Positions 43,167 through 51,233 of a stretch of 64,000 nt of DNA are shown here, piece after piece. The number at the start of each line of letters is the position of its first letter. Position 1 is the stretch's first letter. The notes under the pieces are model-generated. The model had not been told where the DNA came from. It worked only from the letters and a program-made list of their open reading frames with translations, and made no database searches. This DNA is from Actinomadura macrotermitis. GTDB lineage: Bacteria; Actinomycetota; Actinomycetes; Streptosporangiales; Streptosporangiaceae. The stretch is from the NCBI RefSeq assembly GCF_009604375.1, contig NZ_WEGH01000002.1, positions 1-64,000 of the forward strand, in the 5' to 3' direction. Position numbers and translations under genes: made by a program.

Positions 43167-43952
43167 CTACGAGGGGAGGCCCAGGGGAATGAGCGGGTGG
43201 AGGGTGGACAGGGTGAGCAGGCCGAGTGCGGCCGCCGTGAAGGGGACGATGCGGTACGGGCTGATCAGCAGGAAGCCGAGGTGAACGGGGATCGCCAGGC
43301 CGATGAGGAGGGGCGGCGGCATCAACCCGGTCGCGCCGAGGCCGAGGGCCGGTTCCACCAGGGCCGTCAGCAGGGCGGCGGTGCGGCATGCGGCCGGGAA
43401 TGTCCGGCTGGATAGGACTTCTGCCGGTCTGGGGATGGGGATGAACTCGTGGTTTCCGCCCAGGGACTGGAATGTGCCGTAGGCGAAGTTGTGCAGGATC
43501 ACGCGGCCGGACATGAACTGGGGCGATCGCAGCTTGCGCAGCCCGGCGACGATGTAGAGCTGCGCGGCGAAGAAGGAAGCGGCCGTGCCGGCGGCCGGCG
43601 GTGAGGTCTGCGCCAATGCCACGGCGAGGGCCAGGACGGCGATGCAGACGGACGTGTAGCGGGCGGGGTGCAGAATCCGGTCGCGCAGGATCCAGGCGAT
43701 GAGGGTGCCGGCGGCGAGGATGACGACCGCCTGTGCCCAGGGGGCGGGAGCCGCCATCGCGGGGACGAGGCAGAGCGCCGCGGTGAGGCCCGCCCATGCC
43801 CACCTGCGGCGTGGTGCCAATTCGTGCGCGCCGGTCCAGTCGAGTCCGGGCCGGTAGACCGCCGGCCTGCGGATCCGGCGGTCGTCGGACAGGACGAGCA
43901 TCGCCCGCCACGCACAGGCCAGGGCCAGGCAGGCGACCGCGAATGCGGTCAT
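43167..43952 (-). CDS. Polytopic membrane protein of the RiPP-like cluster
   Basis: 261 residues from ATG in the ATGA overlap with the preceding gene; about seven hydrophobic helices. The stretch AAQLYIVAGLRKLRSPQFMSGRVILHNFAYGT resembles the core of HTTM/DoxX-like membrane proteins (helix, then KLR, then a polar turn), but the similarity is weak. It is the last gene of the minus-strand operon. Role unknown; it may form a membrane complex with the 124-residue partner, by analogy with HTTM two-gene sets. Confidence 0.7.
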   Translation of the reverse strand: MTAFAVACLALACAWRAMLVLSDDRRIRRPAVYRPGLDWTGAHELAPRRRWAWAGLTAALCLVPAMAAPAPWAQAVVILAAGTLIAWILRDRILHPARYTSVCIAVLALAVALAQTSPPAAGTAASFFAAQLYIVAGLRKLRSPQFMSGRVILHNFAYGTFQSLGGNHEFIPIPRPAEVLSSRTFPAACRTAALLTALVEPALGLGATGLMPPPLLIGLAIPVHLGFLLISPYRIVPFTAAALGLLTLSTLHPLIPLGLPS

Positions 43953-44323
43953 GTGATGCGCCGGAACGCGGCGGCGAGACGCGCCGGTGCGGTGCCCGCG
44001 GGGAGGGGGGTCACGATGGCCGGGGGACGGCCGGGATCGTAGGTGACCGCCCAGTCGCCCTGGGAGCCGATGATGAGGCCGCGGATCGGCGGGAGATCGT
44101 CCGCTTGGTCGGTCAGGCGGTGGAGGTCGGCGGGTGCCAGGTAGTGGCTGTCGGGCGTGAGCCCCAGTTGCGCGGGGGTGATCGGTCGCGGGCCGTCCGG
44201 GTCCTCGGCCCACAGGAGGCCCTTGGTCGAGGTCGAGTACATGCCCCAGGAGAACGGGCGGTGCGGCTTCGTGGTCGCGCCCCAGATGATGAACAGCGCG
44301 AGCAGGGGCAGGAGCGCGGCCAT
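43949..44323 (-). CDS. Small membrane-anchored partner protein
   Basis: 124 residues with one N-terminal membrane helix (LLPLLALFIIWGATT) and then a soluble domain RPFSWGMYSTSTKGLLWAED, ending in a predicted alpha/beta part (GLIIGSQGDWAVTYDPG). The W-x-MYS pattern after the helix recalls the soluble domains found with HTTM membrane proteins. ATGA-coupled to the next gene and starting 1 bp after the methyltransferase stop, it belongs to the same operon. Function unknown. Confidence 0.7.
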   Translation of the reverse strand: MAALLPLLALFIIWGATTKPHRPFSWGMYSTSTKGLLWAEDPDGPRPITPAQLGLTPDSHYLAPADLHRLTDQADDLPPIRGLIIGSQGDWAVTYDPGRPPAIVTPLPAGTAPARLAAAFRRIT

Positions 44324-44324
44324 G

Positions 44325-45050
44325 TCAGTCCGCCGCCTGGTAGGCGGACACGTGGAATGTGCTGGCCGCCCCGAACGGCCGGCGGTCCCAGCCGCCCCAT
44401 CGGTGCTGGAGCCGGAGCCCGGCCAGGGAGGCCATCAGGTCCAGCTCGCCGTGACCGGCGTAGCGGAACGGGACCCGCACATGATGGACGCCCTCGTCGT
44501 CCACGATCACGTAGTGGGAGACATACCGCTGCTGGGTGCGGTCGGCGACGCGGTAGCGCAGCACCAGGTCCGTGCCGGCGGTGGGGACGGGCCGTCCGGA
44601 CGCCGAGTCCGTACCGTTGATCGCTTCGGGGAGCAGTGCGTCGAGGACGAAGAGGCCGCCGGGGGCGAGGAGTTCGGCGGCGGCGGTGAAGCAGCGGAGC
44701 TGGTCCTGCTGGGTCTGCAGCTCGAAGAAGGTCCCGCCGACGATGTAGATCAGCGCGTAGGTCTTCTCCCGCAGGGGCGGGGCGGTGAGGTCGCCGACGG
44801 TGACGGGGAGTCCGGCTCCGCCGGGCTTGGCGCGCAGGCACTCGACCATCTCCGCGGACGCGTCGATTCCGTGCACGTCCACGCCTCGCTCCCGCAGCGG
44901 CAGGGCCACCCTTCCGGTGCCGATGCCCAGTTCCAGGACGGGCCCGGCGCCGGCAAGCCGGGCAAGGGTCTCCACAGTGTCGTCGGTGTGCGGGTTGTCC
45001 CCGAACCAGGCGTCGTAGGACCGGGCCCATCGGGTGGCGTATCCGGGCAT
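44325..45050 (-). CDS. SAM-dependent methyltransferase (class I)
   Basis: 241 residues. Motif I VLELGIGTGRVALPL (about 38-52), acidic motif II HGIDASAEMVECL, motif III TVGDLTAPPL and IYIVGGTFFELQTQ make a standard Rossmann-type methyltransferase. The N-terminus (MPGYATRWARSYDAWFGDNPHTDDTVE) and the C-terminal beta part (VRVPFRYAGHGELDLMASLAGLRLQHRWGGWDRRPF) are typical of small-molecule or peptide O/N-methyltransferases. It sits in the minus operon between YcaO and membrane genes, so a peptide product of this cluster is a plausible acceptor. Confidence 0.87.
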   Translation of the reverse strand: MPGYATRWARSYDAWFGDNPHTDDTVETLARLAGAGPVLELGIGTGRVALPLRERGVDVHGIDASAEMVECLRAKPGGAGLPVTVGDLTAPPLREKTYALIYIVGGTFFELQTQQDQLRCFTAAAELLAPGGLFVLDALLPEAINGTDSASGRPVPTAGTDLVLRYRVADRTQQRYVSHYVIVDDEGVHHVRVPFRYAGHGELDLMASLAGLRLQHRWGGWDRRPFGAASTFHVSAYQAAD

Positions 45051-45062
45051 GGTCGGCGCTCC

Positions 45063-46244
45063 TCATCCCAGTGGGTGCGGCTGGCGGGTACGGGCGTCGG
45101 CGGGCGGCGGGTGGGCGTGCTCGTCGCCGGGGAGCCGGTGCGCGCCGGGAGCGATCACCCGGCCCACCACGAAGTCGTCCGCGGCCAGCCCCGGGCTCAT
45201 GGTGGGTCTCCACAGCACGTCCTCACCGGTGTGATCGGCCACCACCTCCGCCAGCGCGCGGAAGCCGGTTTCCGGGGCGGGACTCGGGACGGTGGCGGAT
45301 GCGGCCGCGCGCAGGTGAGCGAGGGCGTCCTGCTGCCGGTAGGCGTACAGCGCGTGTTCGACGGGGCCGATCGGTGGGCCGCCTCGTTCCCGCATTCTGC
45401 GGAGGGCGGCTCTGGCGGCCGCGGTGCCCATGCTCCACCGCACCATCAGAGCCTCGTAGACGGCGGAGGCCACGGACTCTTCCAAGGACGGCCCCTTGGA
45501 TGTGGCACTGCCGCGTGCGCCGAAGCTCTGCCTGCCGCCCCGCTCGTCGTGCAGGCAGGCCACGACGCATCCCGTCCCACCGGGTCCGGGCAGGAACATC
45601 AGGCTGCAGAAGAGGCCGAGGGAGCCCAGGACGCCGGGCAGCGGGTCGGGCAGGGGGTGAGCGAGGGTGCGCCGAGGGCCCGTGCCGTACCACGCCCGCC
45701 ACAGCAGGTCGCGCTCCAGCACCTCCAGCAGGGCGTGCCGGGACGCCTCGGTCTCGGTGCGGTGAGCGGCGATCCCGGTGGAGCCCGGGCGCATCGGCGC
45801 GGCGCAGCACCGGGGTGGACGGTGCCGCAGGAAGACCCCGCTCGCGGGAACGAGTACCTGCCGCCCGTCGAGGAGGGAAACGGCGTCCACCCAGAGCAGG
45901 GGTCGCCGCCGCAGCTCTGGCCGGTCCCTGAGCTCGGACCAGGCGCAAGGGTCCGCTGCCGGTGCCCCGGCAGCGCGCAACGCGTCGTAGGTGGCGATGC
46001 TTCCCGCCGTGCCGGACGTCTCCGCACGGCGCCCGGCCAACACGTTGTGCGCACGTTCCAGCAGTTCGGCCCGGGCGCGTAGCGCCACGTCCTCGGCTTC
46101 GGTTCCGGCCGCGGCGCCGAGCAGGGCGGCGTCGCCGCTGTCACCGGCCCTGGTGAACGCGGCCGAGCGCGCCGCGACGCGCCCGAACAGCAGTTCCGGG
46201 CAAGCGGGATAGGGCCGGAACACCTGGGGCCGCGCGTCAAGCAC
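45063..46244 (-). CDS. YcaO-domain protein (RiPP cyclodehydratase/thioamidase type)
   Basis: 393 residues from GTG, overlapping the HExxH gene end by 8 bp. YcaO ATP-site motifs are present: ALRARAELLERAHNVL (ExxxR type), GSTGIAAHRTETEASRHALLEVLERDLL and GPSLEESVASAVYEALMVRW. YcaO enzymes phosphorylate a backbone amide to give azolines, amidines or thioamides. No E1-like/Ocin-ThiF partner, TfuA or dehydrogenase is encoded nearby, and the C-terminus lacks a clear PxPxP tail (it ends QPHPLG). It also carries Cys-rich RHRPPRCCAA. The target is unknown. Confidence 0.85.
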   Translation of the reverse strand: MLDARPQVFRPYPACPELLFGRVAARSAAFTRAGDSGDAALLGAAAGTEAEDVALRARAELLERAHNVLAGRRAETSGTAGSIATYDALRAAGAPAADPCAWSELRDRPELRRRPLLWVDAVSLLDGRQVLVPASGVFLRHRPPRCCAAPMRPGSTGIAAHRTETEASRHALLEVLERDLLWRAWYGTGPRRTLAHPLPDPLPGVLGSLGLFCSLMFLPGPGGTGCVVACLHDERGGRQSFGARGSATSKGPSLEESVASAVYEALMVRWSMGTAAARAALRRMRERGGPPIGPVEHALYAYRQQDALAHLRAAASATVPSPAPETGFRALAEVVADHTGEDVLWRPTMSPGLAADDFVVGRVIAPGAHRLPGDEHAHPPPADARTRQPHPLG

Positions 46245-47190
46245 GACAGAGGACCTCGGCGGCCTCGTCGAGGACGTCCTGGCCGGCCCGTGTCAGCTCC
46301 GGCCGGTGCGCTTGCGCGGCCGCCACGCCCTGCCGCCCCTGCGAGAGCAGAAGGTCCCGCCGGGCCGCGGTCTGGGGCTCGGACGACGCGCCTTCCCGCA
46401 GCACCAGGTCGTACAGCATGACGCAGCGCGCCAGAACGACCACCTGCTGAAAGAGCCCGGACAACGGCCGGGGATCGGCGCGGAGCGGCGTGCCGACCAG
46501 GGCGCCCGAGGCCGAGCCGTCCGGAGTGAGGAACGGGGTCGTCAGGGCCGCGGCGTTGCATCGGGTATGGGCGCCCTCATGGACCAGCGCCTCGGCGAGC
46601 CGCAGCCGCGGTGGCGGGCCACCGGAATCCGGCGCCAGCCTCCGCTCGTTGACGAAGATCGCTCCGTGCGTCGTGAAATCGGTGAAGCCGTTGATGCCCC
46701 ACCCCGCGAGCATGGCCACCTGGCGCACCAGCACCGCCAATTCCGCGTGCATGTCCGGCCACGACCGGGCAATGAGTTCCGCGGCGGCCCGGAGAATTCC
46801 GCGTTGTTCGTCGTTCCAGTCCGCCAGATGAACCGTGACGGCCTTGCCGTCATTGCGTTCGGGTATTTGTTCACGTGCACGCGCCACACTTTCGCCGAGA
46901 TGAGGCTCAGGCGGTGCGAGATCCACTTTCCAGCCCGGAAGGGCGGTCGCCCGGCGCGTACTGGCGGCGGCGCGCTCGGCCGCCCTCCGCAGTTCCGCGA
47001 CGAGACGCCCGGGCTCGCCGGGACCGGTTCGGCGCAGGCGCCGGGCACGATGGGCGGCGGCCACGAGGCCGGGATAGCGCAGGTCGGCCGGGGCCGGCGG
47101 GAGGTCCGGCCGGGCCAGGCAGGAGCGCACCAGCCGCAGCAGATCGTCTTGATCCGCGGCCGCCGACCGAGGATCCGGCAGGAGTCGCAT
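46237..47190 (-). CDS. HExxH-motif putative peptide-modification protein
   Basis: 317 residues. The family motif LRLAEALVHEGAHTRCNAA (HEGAH at about 200-204) with downstream helices matches the HExxH peptide-modification family (TIGR04267), recently linked to alpha-ketoglutarate-dependent beta-hydroxylation of RiPP precursors. Upstream stretches HLADWNDEQRGILRAAAELIARSWPDMHAELAVLVRQVAM and NGFTDFTTHGAIFVNERRL also fit. Its start has no ribosome site but follows a short peptide gene in the same frame, one TGA apart, suggesting translational coupling. A hydroxylase role is inferred from the family and not shown here. Confidence 0.85.
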   Translation of the reverse strand: MRLLPDPRSAAADQDDLLRLVRSCLARPDLPPAPADLRYPGLVAAAHRARRLRRTGPGEPGRLVAELRRAAERAAASTRRATALPGWKVDLAPPEPHLGESVARAREQIPERNDGKAVTVHLADWNDEQRGILRAAAELIARSWPDMHAELAVLVRQVAMLAGWGINGFTDFTTHGAIFVNERRLAPDSGGPPPRLRLAEALVHEGAHTRCNAAALTTPFLTPDGSASGALVGTPLRADPRPLSGLFQQVVVLARCVMLYDLVLREGASSEPQTAARRDLLLSQGRQGVAAAQAHRPELTRAGQDVLDEAAEVLCRA

Positions 47191-47229
47191 GAGCGGGCCG
47201 GTGCGCGCCGCGCCGTGAATCGCGGTGCC

Positions 47230-47313
47230 TCAGTCGGGAACGTCGACCATCAGCGCGAACTCGGGGAGTTCCGCCTCGACCGGCTCGACCTCGAAGTCGT
47301 CGCGCTCCTCCAT
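47230..47313 (-). CDS. Candidate RiPP precursor or leader peptide (27 aa)
   Basis: A 27-residue peptide with ATG preceded by GGAGGGCCA. It begins MEERDD, has a Glu/Val/Pro-rich middle and ends EFALMVDVPD. It contains no Cys, Ser or Thr. The only start is this ATG because an in-frame stop lies six codons before it. It is first in the minus operon, 39 bp before the HExxH gene and in the same frame, with a promoter about 50 bp upstream. The EFALMVDV part resembles FxLDV-type leader recognition motifs. It could be a whole substrate or a leader whose core is lost. Confidence 0.65.
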   Translation of the reverse strand: MEERDDFEVEPVEAELPEFALMVDVPD

Positions 47314-47364
47314 TGGCCCTCCAGCCCCTCATTCCCCTTCAGGGGATCTCTTCCATCAACTCGG

Positions 47365-47393
47365 ACGGTACAGACGGAGGTGGCCCTTGACAA
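47365..47393 (-). promoter_or_regulatory. Promoter of the RiPP-like minus operon
   Basis: Minus-strand -35 TTGTCA (47,388-47,393) and -10 TACCGT (47,365-47,370) spaced by 17 bp. It places transcription start near 47,358, giving a leader of about 45 nt that contains CCCCTGAAGGGG. The plus strand of the same region has TTGACA (47,387-47,392), so divergent transcription of the TauD gene is likely. Confidence 0.55.
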
Positions 47394-47557
47394 GCCTTAC
47401 TCGTGATCAGTTAAGCGACTTTCGCCGGGTGGCCGCCCCACTTTATCGCGAAGTGTTTTTATGCTTTCATGTCGTATGGAGAGCGCAGTCAGGAGCCCAC
47501 TGGACACAGGAATGTCGCGGAGAGGTAAGGATCTGAAAATCTCATGAAGATGCCGTT

Positions 47558-48310
47558 GTGAGCACGGGCTGGCCTGAGTACGTGCGGCCGGGAGACCGGG
47601 CATCGCGCGCCGACGCGCGGTCGCGGCTGCGGCGGGACGGCGCGGTCGTGCTCGAACACGCCCCGCTGACCGACGCGGAGCTGGTGGACGCGGTGAGCTT
47701 CGCCGGCACGGCCGTCGCCGCGGGGAACGGGACGCCCGGCCGGCTGGTCTGGGACGTACGCCCCGATCCGTCCTCCTCGCCGGACGTGGTCTCGCGCGGC
47801 CGTGACGCGTTCGATCCGCACACCGACTCCACGCATGACGACCGCCCACATCCCGTGATCGCCCTGGCCATGGTCACCCCCGGCGAGGGCGGACGGTCCC
47901 TGCTCGCACCCGTCGCCCGGATCCTGGACCTGCTGCACGCGCGAGGCCAGCAGGAGCAGGCGCGTCTGCTCGGCGACGCCTGCTTTCCCTTCGCCGGCGA
48001 CGGCCCGGACGGGCATCCCATCGTCCGCCGGCCGATCCTGACCTTCGATGACCGGGGCGGCGCACGCGTCCGGTACCACGGGCGCATCCTCGACTGGTGC
48101 GCCCGGCAGCCGTCCGGCCGCCTCGACGACGAGCACGCGGCCGCGCTGGACGCCTTCCGCTCCGCGCTTCTCGCGCCGGGCACGGTCAGTCACCTGACGT
48201 TGCGGGAGGGCGACGTGCTCGTCATCGACAACCACCGCGTGCTCCACGGCCGGACGGAGATCACCGGTGCCGGCCGACGGCACGTCAAGCGCCTGAAACT
48301 GGATCCTTGA
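47558..48310 (+). CDS. TauD/TfdA-type Fe(II)/alpha-ketoglutarate oxygenase
   Basis: 250 residues from GTG. The facial-triad HTD is in FDPHTDSTHDDRPHP (about 88-92), the distal His in DNHRVLHGRTEI (about 230-236) and the alpha-ketoglutarate Arg in RRHVKRLKL, all at normal spacing for TauD/CsaD-like dioxygenases that hydroxylate, desaturate or chlorinate. It is divergent from the peptide operon and coupled by TGATG to the next gene, so it probably modifies the cluster product. Confidence 0.87.
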   Translation: MSTGWPEYVRPGDRASRADARSRLRRDGAVVLEHAPLTDAELVDAVSFAGTAVAAGNGTPGRLVWDVRPDPSSSPDVVSRGRDAFDPHTDSTHDDRPHPVIALAMVTPGEGGRSLLAPVARILDLLHARGQQEQARLLGDACFPFAGDGPDGHPIVRRPILTFDDRGGARVRYHGRILDWCARQPSGRLDDEHAAALDAFRSALLAPGTVSHLTLREGDVLVIDNHRVLHGRTEITGAGRRHVKRLKLDP

Positions 48311-48906
48311 TGGCACCGGCGTCCTCGTTCCCCTCCTCGGAGGACGTCCGCTGGGACCGGTTCCACGAACCCGGCGGGCGAGCCCTGATCCCCGCGGACC
48401 GTCCTCTGCTCGGCTGGCGCTGGTGGGCCGTGAGCGTCCCCGGCGACTACGGGCGCGACGGTGCGCGCCTGGTCAGCCCGTTCGTCCACGACGGCAACCA
48501 GCATCGCTGGACGGAGGAGCGGGACGAGCTCCACGTCTGGCAGCCCGGCACGAACACCAGCCGATCCGACTGGTGCCAGGAGGCCGGCACCCGGGACGCG
48601 CACGTCGAGCACACCGCACCACAGCCGTGGTGCACCTGCGGGATCCGCAGCATGCGTTACCTGGAGGGGCTCCTGGCGTACTACCGGTCGCGGCGGAAGC
48701 GGCGGGAGGTGACGCTGGACGCCGTGGCCCGGCTCGCCTCCTGGGGGCAGGTCTGCGGTCCCTGCGAGGACCGCGACCACGCCGACACCGTGCGCGCCGA
48801 GTTCGCCGAGATCACCGGCCCGGTGTACCTGCGCGACCTCCGCTGGGCGAACGACATCGCCGCCGAATACGGAACCGAAGTGCTGCCCTGGGACGGCCCG
48901 GAATGA
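48310..48906 (+). CDS. Cys- and Trp-rich protein of the RiPP-like cluster, unknown
   Basis: 198 residues from ATG in the TGATG overlap with the oxygenase. N-terminal half: RPLLGWRWWAVSVPGDYGRDGARLVSPF and ELHVWQPGTNTSRSDWCQEAG. It then has PQPWCTCGIRSMRYLEGLL and GQVCGPCEDRDHAD, giving five cysteines in pairs (CxC and CxxC) plus histidines that could bind Zn2+ or Fe-S. The CxCGIR-type motif recalls small actinobacterial proteins of unknown role. It is ATGA-coupled to the sulfotransferase. No enzyme family is recognised. Confidence 0.75.
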   Translation: MAPASSFPSSEDVRWDRFHEPGGRALIPADRPLLGWRWWAVSVPGDYGRDGARLVSPFVHDGNQHRWTEERDELHVWQPGTNTSRSDWCQEAGTRDAHVEHTAPQPWCTCGIRSMRYLEGLLAYYRSRRKRREVTLDAVARLASWGQVCGPCEDRDHADTVRAEFAEITGPVYLRDLRWANDIAAEYGTEVLPWDGPE

Positions 48907-49586
48907 TCCTCTCGCATGAGCACCGGTTCATCTACATCCGGTGCCGCAAGACCGCCTCGACCAGCATCGAACTGGCGTTGTCGCGCGTGTGCGGCCCCGA
49001 TGACGTGATCACGCCCATCCAGAACGCGGGACACGAGGCCCTGCGGCGGAGTCTCGGCGGGCGCGGACCACAGAACCACGCCGATCCCGATGGCACGGCC
49101 CGCTTCTACGGCCACATGCCCGCCGCGGAGGTCAGGTTGCTGGTCGGCGAGAAGGTCTGGACCTCCTATTACACCTGGTGCGTGGAACGCAATCCGTGGG
49201 ACAAGGTGATCTCCCGCTATTACGCCCGTCACCGCGACCCGGCGACACGGCCGCCGCTGTCGACCTTCCTGGAGTCGGGAAGCGCCCACTACGTGGTCAA
49301 CTTCCGCCTCTACACCGTCGGCTCCGAGGTCGTCACCGACCACATCGCACGCTTTGAGAACCTGGGCCCCGAACTCGACCGGATCGCCGAGCGGCTCGGC
49401 CTTCCCCGCGACGCCCTCGAGCTTCCGCGTGCCAACGGCGAGCACCGCACGGACCGGCGTCACCATTCCGCCCTCTACTCGGCGGACGAGCGCGACTTCG
49501 TCGCCGAACTGTTCGCCCCCGAGATCTCCCTGCTCGGCTATCGCTTCACCGACGGGCTCGAGCCGGGCCCCGGGAACGAACCTTGA
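48903..49586 (+). CDS. Sulfotransferase (family 2-like) of the RiPP-like cluster
   Basis: 227 residues from ATG (ATGA overlap). The N-terminus ILSHEHRFIYIRCRKTASTSIELAL is the PAPS 5'-phosphosulfate loop (KTASTS), and the 3'-phosphate region is WCVERNPWDKVISRYYARH near residue 100, the two motifs of sulfotransferase family 2 (carbohydrate/chondroitin-type). Acceptor unknown; a hydroxyl made by the cluster hydroxylases is a reasonable candidate. Its stop abuts the convergent MFS stop (TGATCA). Confidence 0.85.
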   Translation: MILSHEHRFIYIRCRKTASTSIELALSRVCGPDDVITPIQNAGHEALRRSLGGRGPQNHADPDGTARFYGHMPAAEVRLLVGEKVWTSYYTWCVERNPWDKVISRYYARHRDPATRPPLSTFLESGSAHYVVNFRLYTVGSEVVTDHIARFENLGPELDRIAERLGLPRDALELPRANGEHRTDRRHHSALYSADERDFVAELFAPEISLLGYRFTDGLEPGPGNEP

Positions 49587-51002
49587 TCACGCCGTTTGGC
49601 GCGGGGTCCGGCCGGCCGCCTTTCCGGGGCGGGAGGGGATCAGGGTCAGGGTGCGGATCCGGCGGGCGAACGGCGGAAGGACGGCGGCGAGGGTGAGGGC
49701 CAGGGCGCCGGCCGCCATGACGGTGCGCGGCCCGAACAGGTGCGTGGCCGGCCCGGCCAGCAGGTAGGCGGCGGGGATGGGGAGGAGCTGGGCGATCGCG
49801 GAGTTGGCGACGGCGCGGCTGAGCCGGTCGGGTGGCAGTTCCTGCTGGAGGAGCGGCCCCCACAGCGCGGCATAGAGGGCCGTGCCGACGCCGGCGAGCG
49901 CGGTGGCGCCGATCAGCGCCGGGACGGGCCATCTCAGCGCCATGGCGCCGAGCGGCAGGGCTTGGGCGGCGGTGGAGGCGCAGACGACCGGCCACACCCG
50001 GTGAGGACGCATCACGAACGCGGCCGCGGCACCTGCCAGTAGACCCACAGCGAAAGCGGCCATGGCCTTACCCCAGGGGCCGGCGCCGCCGAGATGACGG
50101 GCGCTGTAGAGCGGGCCCATGAGCTGGTAGCCGACCATCCAGATCGGTGCCACGAACGCAGCGTGCGCGACCAGAAGGCACAACCACGGACGGGAACGCA
50201 GGTCGATCCATCCCTCGCCGAGATCGACCAGAAACCGGATCAGCCCGGCGGGCTCCCGGCCGGGCAGGGCGCCTGCCGTTCTGGGCCGGCGAGACGAGGC
50301 CGGGGCGGAGCCGATCCGTGCGAGCAGGACGGCCGAGGCGATGAACGTGAGGGCATCCCAAGCGATCAGCCAGGTGGATCCCGCGACCGCGATCAGGACT
50401 CCTCCCAGGGCCGGTCCACCCACCTTCACGCTGTTCTGCGCGGCCATCAGCAGCACGGTGGCCGGATAGCGCAGCGAATCCGGGACGCTATGGGCGACGA
50501 GGCTCTCGGAGGCGGGCATGGCGAACGCCGCGGCAGTGCCGCACAACAAAGACATCGCTGCTAAATGCCACAACCTGGCCGCTCCGGTCACGAGCAGCAC
50601 CACCGTCACCGCTTCAGCCAGGGCGCAGGTCAGATTGGTCGCCACCAGCACGCGATCACGGCGGAACCGGTCGGCCACCACCCCGCCGACCGGCAGCAAG
50701 GCGATCCGCGGCAGCATCCCCGCCGCCAGCACCAACCCCAGAGAGCCGGCCTGGCGGTCGGGGCGGCCGTTCAACTGCAGCACCGCGAAGGCCAACGCGA
50801 TCGGAGCCACCGCCGTCCCGGTCAACGACAGCACGCGCGCGGTGAACAGCAACCGGTAAGGCCGGAGGGCCAGCAGCGTCCTTGCCTCCTGCAGACGCCC
50901 GAGCAGCATGGTCGGCGCGGCGGCGACCGCAAGGCCCGACCCGCCCCCGGACACTCGCCGCGCCCTAGCCCTCCCTCCCCGTTCCTTCAGGCCGAACGCC
51001 AC
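49587..51002 (-). CDS. MFS exporter, probable cluster transporter
   Basis: 471 residues from GTG after GGAGGCAC; an ATG at residue 32 is an alternative. Twelve helices, beginning LLALRPYRLLFTARVLSLTGTAVAPIALAF, and the family loop VADRFRRDRVLVATNL. This subtype (enterobactin exporter-like) pumps out small natural products and often sits in biosynthetic clusters. It is convergent with the sulfotransferase, so it ends the cluster on the right. The product it exports is inferred only from location. Confidence 0.85.
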   Translation of the reverse strand: MAFGLKERGGRARARRVSGGGSGLAVAAAPTMLLGRLQEARTLLALRPYRLLFTARVLSLTGTAVAPIALAFAVLQLNGRPDRQAGSLGLVLAAGMLPRIALLPVGGVVADRFRRDRVLVATNLTCALAEAVTVVLLVTGAARLWHLAAMSLLCGTAAAFAMPASESLVAHSVPDSLRYPATVLLMAAQNSVKVGGPALGGVLIAVAGSTWLIAWDALTFIASAVLLARIGSAPASSRRPRTAGALPGREPAGLIRFLVDLGEGWIDLRSRPWLCLLVAHAAFVAPIWMVGYQLMGPLYSARHLGGAGPWGKAMAAFAVGLLAGAAAAFVMRPHRVWPVVCASTAAQALPLGAMALRWPVPALIGATALAGVGTALYAALWGPLLQQELPPDRLSRAVANSAIAQLLPIPAAYLLAGPATHLFGPRTVMAAGALALTLAAVLPPFARRIRTLTLIPSRPGKAAGRTPRQTA

Positions 51003-51165
51003 GTGCCTCCGCTCACCGGAACCGATGACTACTCTAAGTAACTATAGACAACGGTCAGCAGCCCCCCGATTTGGCGTTTCGGCCGGACAGACCCCATGAG
51101 GCGGCGACGAATCTCACCGAGAGTGGCGCAGGCGGCCGGAGTGCCCGAACGGCCCGAAGATCACC

Positions 51166-51181
51166 TACTACACATGTAATA
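51166..51181. promoter_or_regulatory. BlaI-type operator upstream of terD
   Basis: TACTACACATGTAATA: arms TACTACA and TGTAATA around two bases, one mismatch from the TACTACA-N2-TGTAGTA site of actinobacterial BlaI repressors. It lies 53 bp before the terD start. Confidence 0.75.
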
Positions 51182-51233
51182 TAAGTGTCGGAACGCGGCG
51201 CCGCGGCGTCATCCGAGCGAGGGGGAAGTCATC

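Noticed and set aside
47188..47313. Stop-codon readthrough fusing the peptide to the HExxH protein
   Set aside because: The single TGA would have to be decoded, and no signal for that is visible; coupled translation explains the layout more simply.
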